From contig JBFWLP010000010.1 of assembly GCA_050252075.1 (NCBI GenBank), forward strand, positions 1 through 49,806: a stretch of DNA of 49,806 nt. The letters run 5' to 3'. A program made the position numbers and the translations under genes. Shown here piece after piece: positions 42,281 to 49,806 of this stretch; positions within the stretch are counted from its first letter, which is position 1, and the number at the start of each line of letters is the position of its first letter. The notes under the pieces were generated by a model that had not been told where the DNA came from, did no database searches, and saw only the letters and a list, made by a program, of their open reading frames with translations. Origin of the DNA: JAAYGT01 sp050252075. Its GTDB lineage: Bacteria > Pseudomonadota > Gammaproteobacteria > Burkholderiales > Burkholderiaceae_B.

Positions 42281-43621
42281 TCAGTACACGCCCTGGGCCA
42301 GCATGGCGTCGGCCACTTTCACGAAGCCGGCCACGTTCGCGCCGTCAACGTAGTTCACCCAGTTGTCGCGGGTGCCGTAGCGCACGCAGTTTTCGTGGAT
42401 ATCGCGCATGATGGCGTGCAGTTTGCCGTCGACCTGATCGGCGGTCCACATCAGGCGCTGGGCATTTTGCGACATTTCCAGGCCCGAGACCGCCACGCCG
42501 CCGGCATTGCTGGCCTTGCCCGGTGCGTACAGGATTTTCGCGGCATGGAAAACTTCCACGGCTTCCAGGGTGGACGGCATGTTGGCCCCTTCGGCAACGC
42601 AGCGAACGCCGTTCTTGACCAGAGTGCGGGCATCGTCGGCGTCGAGTTCGTTCTGCGTGGCGCAGGGCAGGGCCACATCGACGGGAATGTGCCAGGGGCG
42701 CTTGCCCACCTGGTAGTCCAGGTTCAGCTTGCGGGCGTAGTCTTCGACCGTGCCGCGCGCGACATTCTTGATGTGCATGAGTTCGGCCAGTTTCTCGGCG
42801 GTAAAGCCTGCCTTGTCGTAAACCATGCCGCGCGAATCGGACACCGTCACCACTTTGGCGCCCAGCTGCAGGCATTTTTCAATGGCGTACTGGGCCACGT
42901 TGCCCGAGCCCGATACCGATACGGTCAGGCCTTCCACCGATTGCTGCGTGTGTTTCAGCATTTCCTCGGCAAAGTACACCGTGCCGTAGCCGGTGGCCTC
43001 GGGGCGGATCAGGCTGCCGCCGAAGCTCAGCCCCTTGCCGGTGAATACGCAAGCACCCGAGTTGGACAGTTTTTTCATCATGCCGGCCATGAAACCCACT
43101 TCGCGGCCGCCCACGCCGATGTCACCGGCCGGAACATCGGTGTCGGGGCCCAGGTGGCGGTACAGTTCGATAATGAGTGCCTGGCAGAAACGCATGACTT
43201 CGCCGTCGGATTTCCCTTTGGGATCGAAGTCGGAGCCGCCCTTGCCGCCGCCCATGGGCAGCGTGGTGAGTGCGTTCTTGAACGTTTGCTCGAACGCAAG
43301 GAATTTCAGGATGGACAGGTTGACAGAGGGGTGAAAGCGCATGCCCCCCTTGAACGGGCCAATGGCAGAGTTGTGCTGGATGCGGAACGCACGGTTGGTT
43401 TGCACCTGGCCTTTGTCGTCCACCCACGATACGCGGAACTGGATCGCGCGCTCGGGCTCGACCAAACGTTCAAGCAAACCTTGCTCGGCATACCGCGGGT
43501 TCGCCTCAATGAACGGCCACAAACTTTGCATAACCTCGTGGACGGCCTGCATGAACTCGGGTTGGTGAGGGTCGCGGGCCTGGACACGGGCAAGGAATTG
43601 GTCGAGGGTTGGAAGTTTCAT
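42281..43621 (-). CDS. gdhA: NADP-dependent glutamate dehydrogenase
   Basis: A 446-residue hexameric glutamate dehydrogenase that makes glutamate from 2-oxoglutarate and ammonium. The substrate-site motif PFKGGMRFHPSVNLS lies near residue 90, followed by LPMGGGKGGSDFDPKGKSD with the catalytic lysine region. The cofactor-fold motif SGSGNVAQYA is near 238. The start at ATG 43621 (MKLPTLDQF) gives the normal family length, and the upstream in-frame extension is arginine-rich and unlikely. It is flanked by terminators on both sides, so it is probably monocistronic. Confidence 0.97.
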   Translation of the reverse strand: MKLPTLDQFLARVQARDPHQPEFMQAVHEVMQSLWPFIEANPRYAEQGLLERLVEPERAIQFRVSWVDDKGQVQTNRAFRIQHNSAIGPFKGGMRFHPSVNLSILKFLAFEQTFKNALTTLPMGGGKGGSDFDPKGKSDGEVMRFCQALIIELYRHLGPDTDVPAGDIGVGGREVGFMAGMMKKLSNSGACVFTGKGLSFGGSLIRPEATGYGTVYFAEEMLKHTQQSVEGLTVSVSGSGNVAQYAIEKCLQLGAKVVTVSDSRGMVYDKAGFTAEKLAELMHIKNVARGTVEDYARKLNLDYQVGKRPWHIPVDVALPCATQNELDADDARTLVKNGVRCVAEGANMPSTLEAVEVFHAAKILYAPGKASNAGGVAVSGLEMSQNAQRLMWTADQVDGKLHAIMRDIHENCVRYGTRDNWVNYVDGANVAGFVKVADAMLAQGVY

Positions 43622-43734
43622 CAAGTTTGCTCGGTTTGACTGCCGGTGAAAAGCGTACCGGCGTCGGGTTGTAAAAATCGGCGACGACAAGCTTTTTTTA
43701 ATAGTTGCTGCACGTGCCGGGTTCGGTTTGTATC

Positions 43735-43763
43735 AACAAATAGGCCTCTCGGGTGAGAGGCCT
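43735..43763 (-). terminator. Terminator of rho
   Basis: GGCCTCTC (43743-43750) pairs with GAGAGGCC (43755-43762) around a four-base loop, 20 bases after the rho stop. On the minus strand it is followed by a moderate T-rich stretch (TATTTGTT). Confidence 0.7.
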
Positions 43764-43782
43764 TGGGGTGTGGCTAAGCCAC

Positions 43783-45039
43783 CTATTTCTTCATCATGTC
43801 GAAGAACTCTGCGTTGGTCTTGGTGGCGCGGATTTTATCCAGAATGAACTCCATGGCTTCGATTTCGTCCATGTCGTGGATAAACTTGCGCAGCACCCAG
43901 ATTTTCTGCAGCAGTTCCGGTTTGATGAGAAGCTCTTCGCGGCGTGTGCCCGATTTGTTCAGGTTGATGGCCGGGTACACGCGTTTCTCGGCAAGGCGGC
44001 GCTCAAGGTGAACTTCCGAGTTGCCGGTGCCTTTGAATTCTTCGTAAATGACTTCGTCCATACGGCTGCCGGTTTCCACCAGCGCCGTACCGATAATGGT
44101 CAGGGAGCCGCCTTCTTCAAGGTTGCGCGCCGCACCGAAAAAGCGTTTGGGACGCTGCAGGGCGTTGGCATCGACACCGCCCGTGAGCACCTTGCCCGAG
44201 GCGGGAACGACCGTGTTGTAGGCGCGGGCCAGACGGGTGATGGAGTCGAGCAGAATGACGACGTCTTTTTTCAGTTCGACCAGCCGCTTGGCCTTTTCAA
44301 TGACCATTTCGGCCACTTGCACGTGACGCGTGGCCGGTTCGTCGAAGGTGGACGCCACCACTTCACCGCGCACGGTGCGCTGCATTTCGGTCACTTCTTC
44401 CGGACGCTCGTCGACCAGAAGCACGATCATGACGGCATCGGGGTAGTTGGTGGTGATGGCGTGGGCCATGTGCTGCATCATGACCGTTTTGCCCGATTTG
44501 GGGCTGGCAACGATCAGCGCGCGCTGGCCTTTGCCGATGGGCGCGAAAATGTCCAGAATGCGCCCGGTGACGTTTTCTTCGCTCTTTATGTTCCTTTCCA
44601 GCGTCATGACCTCGTCGGGGTGCAACGGGGTCAGGTTCTCGAACATGATGCGGTGCTTGATGGCCTCGGGCTGCATGCCGTTGACCTTGTCGACCTTCAC
44701 CAGCGCGAAATAACGCTCGCCATCTTTGGGGGTGCGAACCTCGCCTTCGATGGAGTCGCCGGTGTGCAGGTTGAAGCGGCGTATCTGCGACGGCGAGATG
44801 TAAATGTCGTCGGTGCTGGCCAGGTACGAGGTGTCGGGCGAACGTAAAAAGCCGAAACCGTCGGGCAGGACCTCGAGTACGCCGTCGCCGAAAATTTGCT
44901 CGCCTTGCTTGGCGCGCCGCTTCATGATGGCGAACATGAGCTCTTGCTTGCGCAAGCGGCTCGCGTTGTCAATATCAAGCTCGGCTGCCATTTCCAGCAG
45001 TTTGGATACGTGCTGTGCTTTTAATTCGTTGAGATGCAT
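43783..45039 (-). CDS. rho: Transcription termination factor Rho
   Basis: A 418-residue hexameric RNA helicase. The N-terminal helical and cold-shock-like RNA-binding domain (about 1-125) contains GFGFLRSPDTSYLAS and DDIYISPSQIRRFNL. The ATPase core has the P-loop ASPKSGKT near residue 178 and Walker B DVVILLDSITRLARAYN near 260. The Q-loop and R-loop regions follow. The length is the family norm. It lies 107 bases downstream of trxA on the same strand, a linkage known from E. coli. Confidence 0.98.
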   Translation of the reverse strand: MHLNELKAQHVSKLLEMAAELDIDNASRLRKQELMFAIMKRRAKQGEQIFGDGVLEVLPDGFGFLRSPDTSYLASTDDIYISPSQIRRFNLHTGDSIEGEVRTPKDGERYFALVKVDKVNGMQPEAIKHRIMFENLTPLHPDEVMTLERNIKSEENVTGRILDIFAPIGKGQRALIVASPKSGKTVMMQHMAHAITTNYPDAVMIVLLVDERPEEVTEMQRTVRGEVVASTFDEPATRHVQVAEMVIEKAKRLVELKKDVVILLDSITRLARAYNTVVPASGKVLTGGVDANALQRPKRFFGAARNLEEGGSLTIIGTALVETGSRMDEVIYEEFKGTGNSEVHLERRLAEKRVYPAINLNKSGTRREELLIKPELLQKIWVLRKFIHDMDEIEAMEFILDKIRATKTNAEFFDMMKK

Positions 45040-45109
45040 GTGAGGAAAAGGAGAGGGCGTACTTGCCGGACTATGGCGGACACAGACGGGCCCGCGCGAA
45101 ACGAACAGG

Positions 45110-45138
45110 AGAATCGGCAGGCCCGGAAAGCCTGCCGA
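45110..45138 (-). terminator. Hairpin between trxA and rho
   Basis: A perfect 9-bp stem, TCGGCAGGC (45114-45122) with GCCTGCCGA (45130-45138), starts nine bases after the trxA stop. The following minus-strand bases (TTCTCCTG) are only weakly T-rich, so it may partly terminate trxA or attenuate rho. Confidence 0.5.
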
Positions 45139-45146
45139 CGCGAAAA

Positions 45147-45473
45147 TTAAAGGTTTTCGTCGAGGAAAGCGCTGAATTGTTGCCGGGACATGGCACCCAC
45201 CTTGGTGGTGACGGCCACGCCGTCTTTGAACAACATGAGCGTTGGTATCCCGCGCACACCGTACTTGGCGGCGGTTTCGGGGTTGTCGTCGACGTTAAGC
45301 TTTGCAATAGTAACACGATCACCGTATTCTGCAGCCGCTTCTTCAAGAAGCGGCGCAATCATTTTGCACGGGCCGCACCAGGGTGCCCAGTAGTCGACCA
45401 GCACCGGGCCCTGGGCGTTCAGAACATCGGCCTGAAAGGATGTGTCGCTGACGTTTTTGATAGAGTTGCTCAT
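45147..45473 (-). CDS. trxA: Thioredoxin 1
   Basis: A 108-residue cytoplasmic disulfide reductase. The active site WCGPC occupies residues 32-36 (DYWAPWCGPCKM), and the cis-proline loop RGIPTLMLFKDG follows near 74. I start at ATG 45473 (MSNSIKNVSD), the family length. Upstream in-frame codons give an unconserved hydrophobic extension. It is divergent from parE across a 231-base spacer, in which I see only a possible -10 (TACAAT at 45639-45644) and no gene. Confidence 0.97.
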   Translation of the reverse strand: MSNSIKNVSDTSFQADVLNAQGPVLVDYWAPWCGPCKMIAPLLEEAAAEYGDRVTIAKLNVDDNPETAAKYGVRGIPTLMLFKDGVAVTTKVGAMSRQQFSAFLDENL

Positions 45474-45704
45474 AGTGACAAATAGAAGAAAAAGAATCGT
45501 GCTGCAGGCACAGGCTGCTGTGGCATGCCTGTGAAACGCCTGCGTAAAGGTTACCCAAAAGCATAACATTCCCGGCCAAGGGGCGCAGCAGTTTTGTCAC
45601 ATGGCGGGGGCAAGAAAGGCACAAAGGCGTTTTATTTTTACAATACGGCGTTTGAGCAGTCTGCCCGCACGCGGCGGGAACTTCACTTTTTAACGGAATA
45701 CAAA

Positions 45705-47666
45705 TTGGCGACACCACGATACGACGAAGCATCCATACGGGTCTTGAAGGGTCTGGAGCCGGTGCGGCAGCGGCCGGGCATGTACACGCGCACCGACAAT
45801 CCGCTGCACATCCTGCAGGAAGTGATCGATAACGCCGCCGACGAGGCGCTGGCCGGCTTCGGCTCCACCATTGCCGTTACCTTGCATACTGACGGCAGCG
45901 TGTCCGTCGAAGACGACGGGCGCGGCATTCCGGTGGGTTTGCACCCCGAGGAAAAGGCGCCGGTCGTGGAACTGGTGTTCACCCGGCTGCACGCCGGGGG
46001 CAAGTTCGACAAAAAGGCCGGCGGCGCCTATGCGTTTTCGGGCGGTTTGCACGGGGTGGGGGTATCGGTGACGAACGCCTTGTCCACACGGCTCGAAGTC
46101 ACCGTCTGGCGCGACGGCGGCGAGCACCAGCTGGTATTTGCCGGCGGCGAGGTCGCCGAACCCTTGCGCCACGTACAGGCCGTAGGCAAGCGGCGCAGCG
46201 GTACGCGGGTGCGGGTGTGGCCCGATGCCCGTTACTTCGATTCGCCCGCCATTCCCATGAACGAATTGACGCACGTGCTGCGCAGCAAGGCCGTGTTGCT
46301 CAGCGGCATCACCATTACCTTGCGCAACGAGAAAACCGGCGATACACGGCAATGGCACTACGAGCAGGGCTTGCGCGGCTACCTCGACGAAGCCCTGCAG
46401 GGCGACGAGAAAATCATTCCGGTTTTTGAAGGCAGGCAGTATGCAAACGACGACGATGACACCTTCGCCGTCGGCGAAGGGGCGCATTGGGTCGTGGTCT
46501 GGACGGCCGAAGGGGCCGTAGTGCGCGAATCGTATGTGAACCTGATCCCCACCACGGCGGGCGGCACCCACGAGGCCGGGTTGCGTGAAGGGCTGTTCAC
46601 GGCGGTGAAAACCTTTGCCGAATTGCACGGGCTGCTGCCCAAAGGGGTGAAACTGTTGCCCGACGATGTCTTTGCGCGGGCAAGCTTTGTGCTGTCGGCC
46701 AAAGTGCTTGATCCCCAGTTCCAGGGGCAGATCAAGGAACGGCTGAATAGTCGCGATGCCGTGCGGCTGGTCAGCGGCTATGTGAAGAACGCGCTTGATC
46801 TGTGGCTGAACGCCAATGTCGAGTACGGCCGTAAACTGGCCGAGGTGGCCATACGGCAGGCGCAGGCGCGGGCAAGGTCACAGCAAAAGGTTGAAAAGCG
46901 CAAAAGCTCGGGCGTGGCGGTATTGCCGGGCAAGCTTACCGATTGTGAATCCAGCGACGTGAGCCGTACCGAGCTGTTCCTGGTCGAAGGCGATTCAGCG
47001 GGCGGTTCGGCCAAAATGGGGCGCGACAAGGAATTCCAGGCCATCTTGCCCCTGCGCGGCAAGGTGCTCAACTCCTGGGAAGTGGATCGCGACCGCCTGT
47101 TTGCCAACAACGAGATCCACGATATTTCTGTGGCCATCGGGGTTGACCCGCACGGGGTCGACGATACCCCCGACCTGTCGGCCCTGCGGTATGGCCGTAT
47201 CTGCATTTTGTCCGACGCCGATGTCGACGGCTCGCACATCCAGGTGCTTTTGCTCACCCTGTTTTTCCGTCACTTTCCAAAGCTGGTCGAAGCCGGCCAC
47301 GTGTACGTGGCGCGCCCGCCGCTGTTTCGCGTTGATGTGCCGGCGGCGGGCAAACGGCCCATGCGCAAAATCTATTGCCTGGACCAGGGCGAACTGGATG
47401 CCGTCGAGGACAAACTCGCCAAAGAAGGCGTGCGCCCGGGCAGCTGGAACATCAGCCGCTTCAAGGGGCTGGGTGAAATGAGCCCCGAGCAGCTGTGGGA
47501 CACCACCCTGAACCCGGACACCCGCCGCCTGCTTCCCGTGGCCTACGGCGCTCTGGGGTTCACGCAAACCCGCGAGCTGTTCGATATGCTCATGGGCAAA
47601 GGCGAGTCCGCCCAGCGCCGCATCTGGCTGGAAGAAAAAGGCAACCTGGCCGACGTCGACGTCTAG
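45705..47666 (+). CDS. parE: DNA topoisomerase IV subunit B
   Basis: A 653-residue type IIA topoisomerase ATPase subunit that separates daughter chromosomes. The GHKL site has DNAADEALAG near residue 43 and GGLHGVGVSVTNALS near 112. The TOPRIM domain shows VEGDSAGGSAKMGRD near 427 and LSDADVDGSHIQ near 503. The C-terminal FKGLGEMSPEQLWDTT is typical. The length without the GyrB insertion marks it as ParE. I choose TTG 45705 (ATPRYDEASIRVLKGLEP follows), with ACGGA upstream. A longer frame from 45594 adds an unconserved stretch. It is 61 bases before parC. Confidence 0.93.
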   Translation: MATPRYDEASIRVLKGLEPVRQRPGMYTRTDNPLHILQEVIDNAADEALAGFGSTIAVTLHTDGSVSVEDDGRGIPVGLHPEEKAPVVELVFTRLHAGGKFDKKAGGAYAFSGGLHGVGVSVTNALSTRLEVTVWRDGGEHQLVFAGGEVAEPLRHVQAVGKRRSGTRVRVWPDARYFDSPAIPMNELTHVLRSKAVLLSGITITLRNEKTGDTRQWHYEQGLRGYLDEALQGDEKIIPVFEGRQYANDDDDTFAVGEGAHWVVVWTAEGAVVRESYVNLIPTTAGGTHEAGLREGLFTAVKTFAELHGLLPKGVKLLPDDVFARASFVLSAKVLDPQFQGQIKERLNSRDAVRLVSGYVKNALDLWLNANVEYGRKLAEVAIRQAQARARSQQKVEKRKSSGVAVLPGKLTDCESSDVSRTELFLVEGDSAGGSAKMGRDKEFQAILPLRGKVLNSWEVDRDRLFANNEIHDISVAIGVDPHGVDDTPDLSALRYGRICILSDADVDGSHIQVLLLTLFFRHFPKLVEAGHVYVARPPLFRVDVPAAGKRPMRKIYCLDQGELDAVEDKLAKEGVRPGSWNISRFKGLGEMSPEQLWDTTLNPDTRRLLPVAYGALGFTQTRELFDMLMGKGESAQRRIWLEEKGNLADVDV

Positions 47667-47668
47667 CC

Positions 47669-47685
47669 GCCGCGCAGGGCGCGGC
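47669..47685 (+). terminator. Small GC hairpin between parE and parC
   Basis: GCCGCGC and GCGCGGC form a 7-bp stem with a three-base loop just after the parE stop, followed by TTATT. The T-tract is short, so it is more likely a weak attenuator than a full stop. Confidence 0.3.
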
Positions 47686-47727
47686 TTATTCCCCATTCCC
47701 GGTTAACGCTACCAATCAACGATACGT

Positions 47728-49806
47728 ATGGATTTCATTCAAGAAGGTCAACCCGAAAGCGCACCCGGCGACGACGATCACATCACCCTGGGCCGATACG
47801 CCGAGCAGGCGTACCTGGATTACGCGGTATCGGTCGTGCGGGGCCGTGCCCTGCCCGATGTCGCCGACGGGCAAAAGCCCGTGCAGCGGCGCATTCTGTA
47901 TGCCATGCATGCCATGGGCCTGGGCCCCGGTGCCCGGCCCGTGAAGTCGGCACGTGTGGTGGGCGATGTACTGGGCAAGTATCACCCGCACGGCGACCAG
48001 GCGGCCTACGATGCCATGGTGCGCATGGCCCAGAATTTCACGTTGCGCTACCCGCTGGTCGACGGGCAAGGCAACTTCGGCTCCCGCGACGGTGACAATG
48101 CGGCGGCCATGCGTTACACCGAAGCGCGGCTGACACCTTTTGCCCGGCTGGTGCTCGACGAGCTCGACGAAGGCACGGTCGACTTCATTCCCAACTACGA
48201 CGGCAGCCAGAAAGAGCCCGTGGTGCTGCCGGCGCGATTGCCCATCATGCTGCTGAACGGGGCCTCGGGTATTGCGGTGGGCATGGCAACCGAAATTCCG
48301 TCGCACAATCTGCGCGAAGTGGCCCAGGCCTGCGTGGCGCTGGTGCGCAACCCCCGTTTGCCCGACGAGGAGCTGTATCGCCTGATTCCGGGGCCCGATT
48401 TTGCCGGGGGTGGCCAGATCATTTCACCGCCGCAGGACATCGCCGCCATTTATTCCTCGGGCCGTGGCTCGATCAAGGCGCGTGCACGCTGGGTGTTCGA
48501 AGACCTGGCCCGCGGCCAGTGGCAACTGGTCATCACCGAGTTGCCGCCGGGCACCTCGGCGCAAAAAATTCTGGAAGAAATCGAAGACCGCACCAATCCC
48601 AAGGTGAAGGCGGGCAAGAAAAGCCTGACCGCCGAACAGCAGCAAACCAAGGCGCTGATGCTCAGCCTGCTCGATGCCGTGCGCGACGAATCGGGCAAGG
48701 ATGCCGCCGTCCGCCTGGTGTTCGAGCCTAAAACCAGCCGTATCGACCGCGACGAATTCGTAACCACCTTGCTGGCGCAAACCAGTCTGGAAGGCAGTGC
48801 GTCGATCAACCTGGTTTGCATCGGCACCGACGGCCGGCCCGGCCAGCGCTCGTTACGCCAGGTGCTCGCCGAATGGCTGGAGTTCCGTGCCCACACCCTC
48901 ACGCGCCGCACGCAGTACCGGCTCGACAAGGTGGCCGATCGTATCCATGTGCTGGAAGGGCGCATGGTGGTGTATCTGAATGTCGACGAGGTCATCCAGA
49001 CTATTCGCGAGTCCGACGAGCCACGCCCGGCCCTGATGCAGCGCTTCAGCCTGAGCGAGCGCCAGGCGGAAGATATTCTGGAAATGCGCTTGCGCCAGCT
49101 GGCCCGCCTGGAAGGTTTCCGCATTGAAAAAGAGCTGCAGGAAAAGCGCGACGAACTGACCGCCCTGCAGGAACTTCTGGACAACAGCACGGCGTTCCGG
49201 CGCATGATGATTCGCGAACTCGAAGCCGATGCCAAGCAGTACGGCGACGACCGGCGAACCCTCATCGAGGCGGCCGAGCGTGCCGTTCTGGAAACCCGGG
49301 TGGTCGATGAGCCGGTGACAGTGATTGTGTCCCAAAAAGGCTGGGTGCGCGCCCGCCAGGGGCACGGCCACGATGCCGGTCAGTTCACGTTCAAATCAGG
49401 CGACGGGCTGTACGATGCCTTCGAGTGCCGCAGCACCGACGACCTGGTCGTCCTGTCGGAAACGGGCCGCGCCTACACGGTGCCGGTGTCCAGCCTGCCG
49501 TCGGCGCGCGGCGACGGGCAACCCGTAACCGCCATGATCGACCTGGAGCCCGGAACACGCATCGCGCATTATTTTGCCGGCCACAAAGACCAGCGGCTGG
49601 TGCTGGGCGTTCAGCAAGGCTACGGCTTTGTGGCCACCCTGGCCAATCTGGGCACCCGCCAGCGTGCCGGCAAGCAGTTTGTCACCGTGGGAAAGGGCAA
49701 TACGCTGCTCAAGCCCCTGCCGTTGGCGCCCGACTCGGCCTGGCTGGCCATGTACTCGAAGAACGAACGTTTCCTGGTGGTGGCGCTCGACGAGCTGAAA
49801 ACCCTG
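47728..49806 (+). CDS. parC: DNA topoisomerase IV subunit A (partial, 3' end missing)
   Basis: The first 693 codons of the DNA-cleaving subunit of topoisomerase IV; the window ends before the stop. The winged-helix domain has the catalytic tyrosine at residue 130 (AAAMRYTEARLTP). The quinolone-determining region reads GKYHPHGDQAAYDAMVRMAQ, with Gln91 and Asp95 where E. coli ParC has Ser80 and Glu84. IMLLNGASGIAVGMATEIP and the coiled coil (about 440-510, including ILEMRLRQLARLEG) follow, then the start of the C-terminal beta-propeller. The ATG at 47728 has no strong ribosome site. Its placement after parE indicates an operon. Confidence 0.95.
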   Translation, partial: MDFIQEGQPESAPGDDDHITLGRYAEQAYLDYAVSVVRGRALPDVADGQKPVQRRILYAMHAMGLGPGARPVKSARVVGDVLGKYHPHGDQAAYDAMVRMAQNFTLRYPLVDGQGNFGSRDGDNAAAMRYTEARLTPFARLVLDELDEGTVDFIPNYDGSQKEPVVLPARLPIMLLNGASGIAVGMATEIPSHNLREVAQACVALVRNPRLPDEELYRLIPGPDFAGGGQIISPPQDIAAIYSSGRGSIKARARWVFEDLARGQWQLVITELPPGTSAQKILEEIEDRTNPKVKAGKKSLTAEQQQTKALMLSLLDAVRDESGKDAAVRLVFEPKTSRIDRDEFVTTLLAQTSLEGSASINLVCIGTDGRPGQRSLRQVLAEWLEFRAHTLTRRTQYRLDKVADRIHVLEGRMVVYLNVDEVIQTIRESDEPRPALMQRFSLSERQAEDILEMRLRQLARLEGFRIEKELQEKRDELTALQELLDNSTAFRRMMIRELEADAKQYGDDRRTLIEAAERAVLETRVVDEPVTVIVSQKGWVRARQGHGHDAGQFTFKSGDGLYDAFECRSTDDLVVLSETGRAYTVPVSSLPSARGDGQPVTAMIDLEPGTRIAHYFAGHKDQRLVLGVQQGYGFVATLANLGTRQRAGKQFVTVGKGNTLLKPLPLAPDSAWLAMYSKNERFLVVALDELKTL

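Noticed and set aside
45594..45704. N-terminal extension of parE by 37 codons
   Set aside because: The added stretch is unlike any ParE. TTG 45705 gives the conserved beginning ATPRYDEASI and has an ACGGA site upstream.
1..49806. CRISPR arrays, tRNA or rRNA genes, prophage and insertion sequences
   Set aside because: No regularly spaced repeats, clover-leaf-like segments, integrase, transposase or phage genes were seen; almost all DNA is accounted for by conserved genes.

Overview
The window is a dense, GC-rich bacterial chromosome segment. Housekeeping gene content and protein resemblances (trxA-rho-parE-parC, glnE-yhdP, acpS-nagZ-uvrC-pgsA, ccoNOQPG with an FNR gene, a paaN-type phenylacetate operon) point to a betaproteobacterium of the Burkholderiales, most likely the Alcaligenaceae (Bordetella/Achromobacter/Pusillimonas type). 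That placement is an inference from remembered families, not from a search. I see no rRNA, tRNA, insertion sequence, prophage or CRISPR array.

Layout. (1) 1-2104: tail of a quinone oxidoreductase, then a long acyl-CoA dehydrogenase, closed by a strong terminator. (2) 2198-2555: a promoter carrying two perfect CTGT-N8-ACAG LexA boxes drives an unrecognised 94-residue protein ending in a membrane segment, a candidate SOS-induced small membrane protein. (3) 2807-6783: rplS, a CoA-type Nudix hydrolase, rsgA, an M48 peptidase and orn. (4) 6784-15883: divergent repressor paaX and the paaABCDE-paaN-paaG-paaI-paaK operon for aerobic phenylacetate breakdown. The shared promoter holds a PaaX-like inverted repeat with a perfect FNR box at the same centre. 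(5) 15888-21102: acpS-nagZ-uvrC-pgsA and an Fsr-like exporter, closely packed behind paaK. (6) 21145-23633: queF and, divergently, aceA with a perfect palindrome upstream. (7) 23692-31075: an FNR-regulated cbb3 oxidase cluster: a CcoI-like P-type ATPase reduced to its membrane helices, ccoS, ccoNOQP, ccoG, a short ccoH-like gene, an unknown membrane protein, and a convergent fnr. (8) 31212-35592: a LysR regulator, clpB with a heat-shock-type promoter, queH. (9) 35638-43621: glnE, divergent yhdP, gdhA. (10) 43783 to the end: rho and trxA on the minus strand, then parE and the first 693 codons of parC.

How the parts connect. Oxygen is the main theme. The FNR protein encoded at 30347-31075 has the cluster cysteines and the E-SR recognition helix that reads TTGAT-N4-ATCAA. 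Such sites lie before the CcoI-like gene, before ccoN, and over the -35 element of the O2-requiring phenylacetate operon. The simplest model is that falling O2 switches on the high-affinity cbb3 oxidase and switches off an O2-consuming catabolic pathway. Carbon flow (phenylacetate to acetyl-CoA, isocitrate lyase), nitrogen control (glnE, gdhA) and queuosine synthesis (queF, queH) are also represented.

The most unusual items are the CcoI-like protein without catalytic domains beside a short CcoH, the double-LexA-box small membrane protein, and the nested PaaX/FNR operator.
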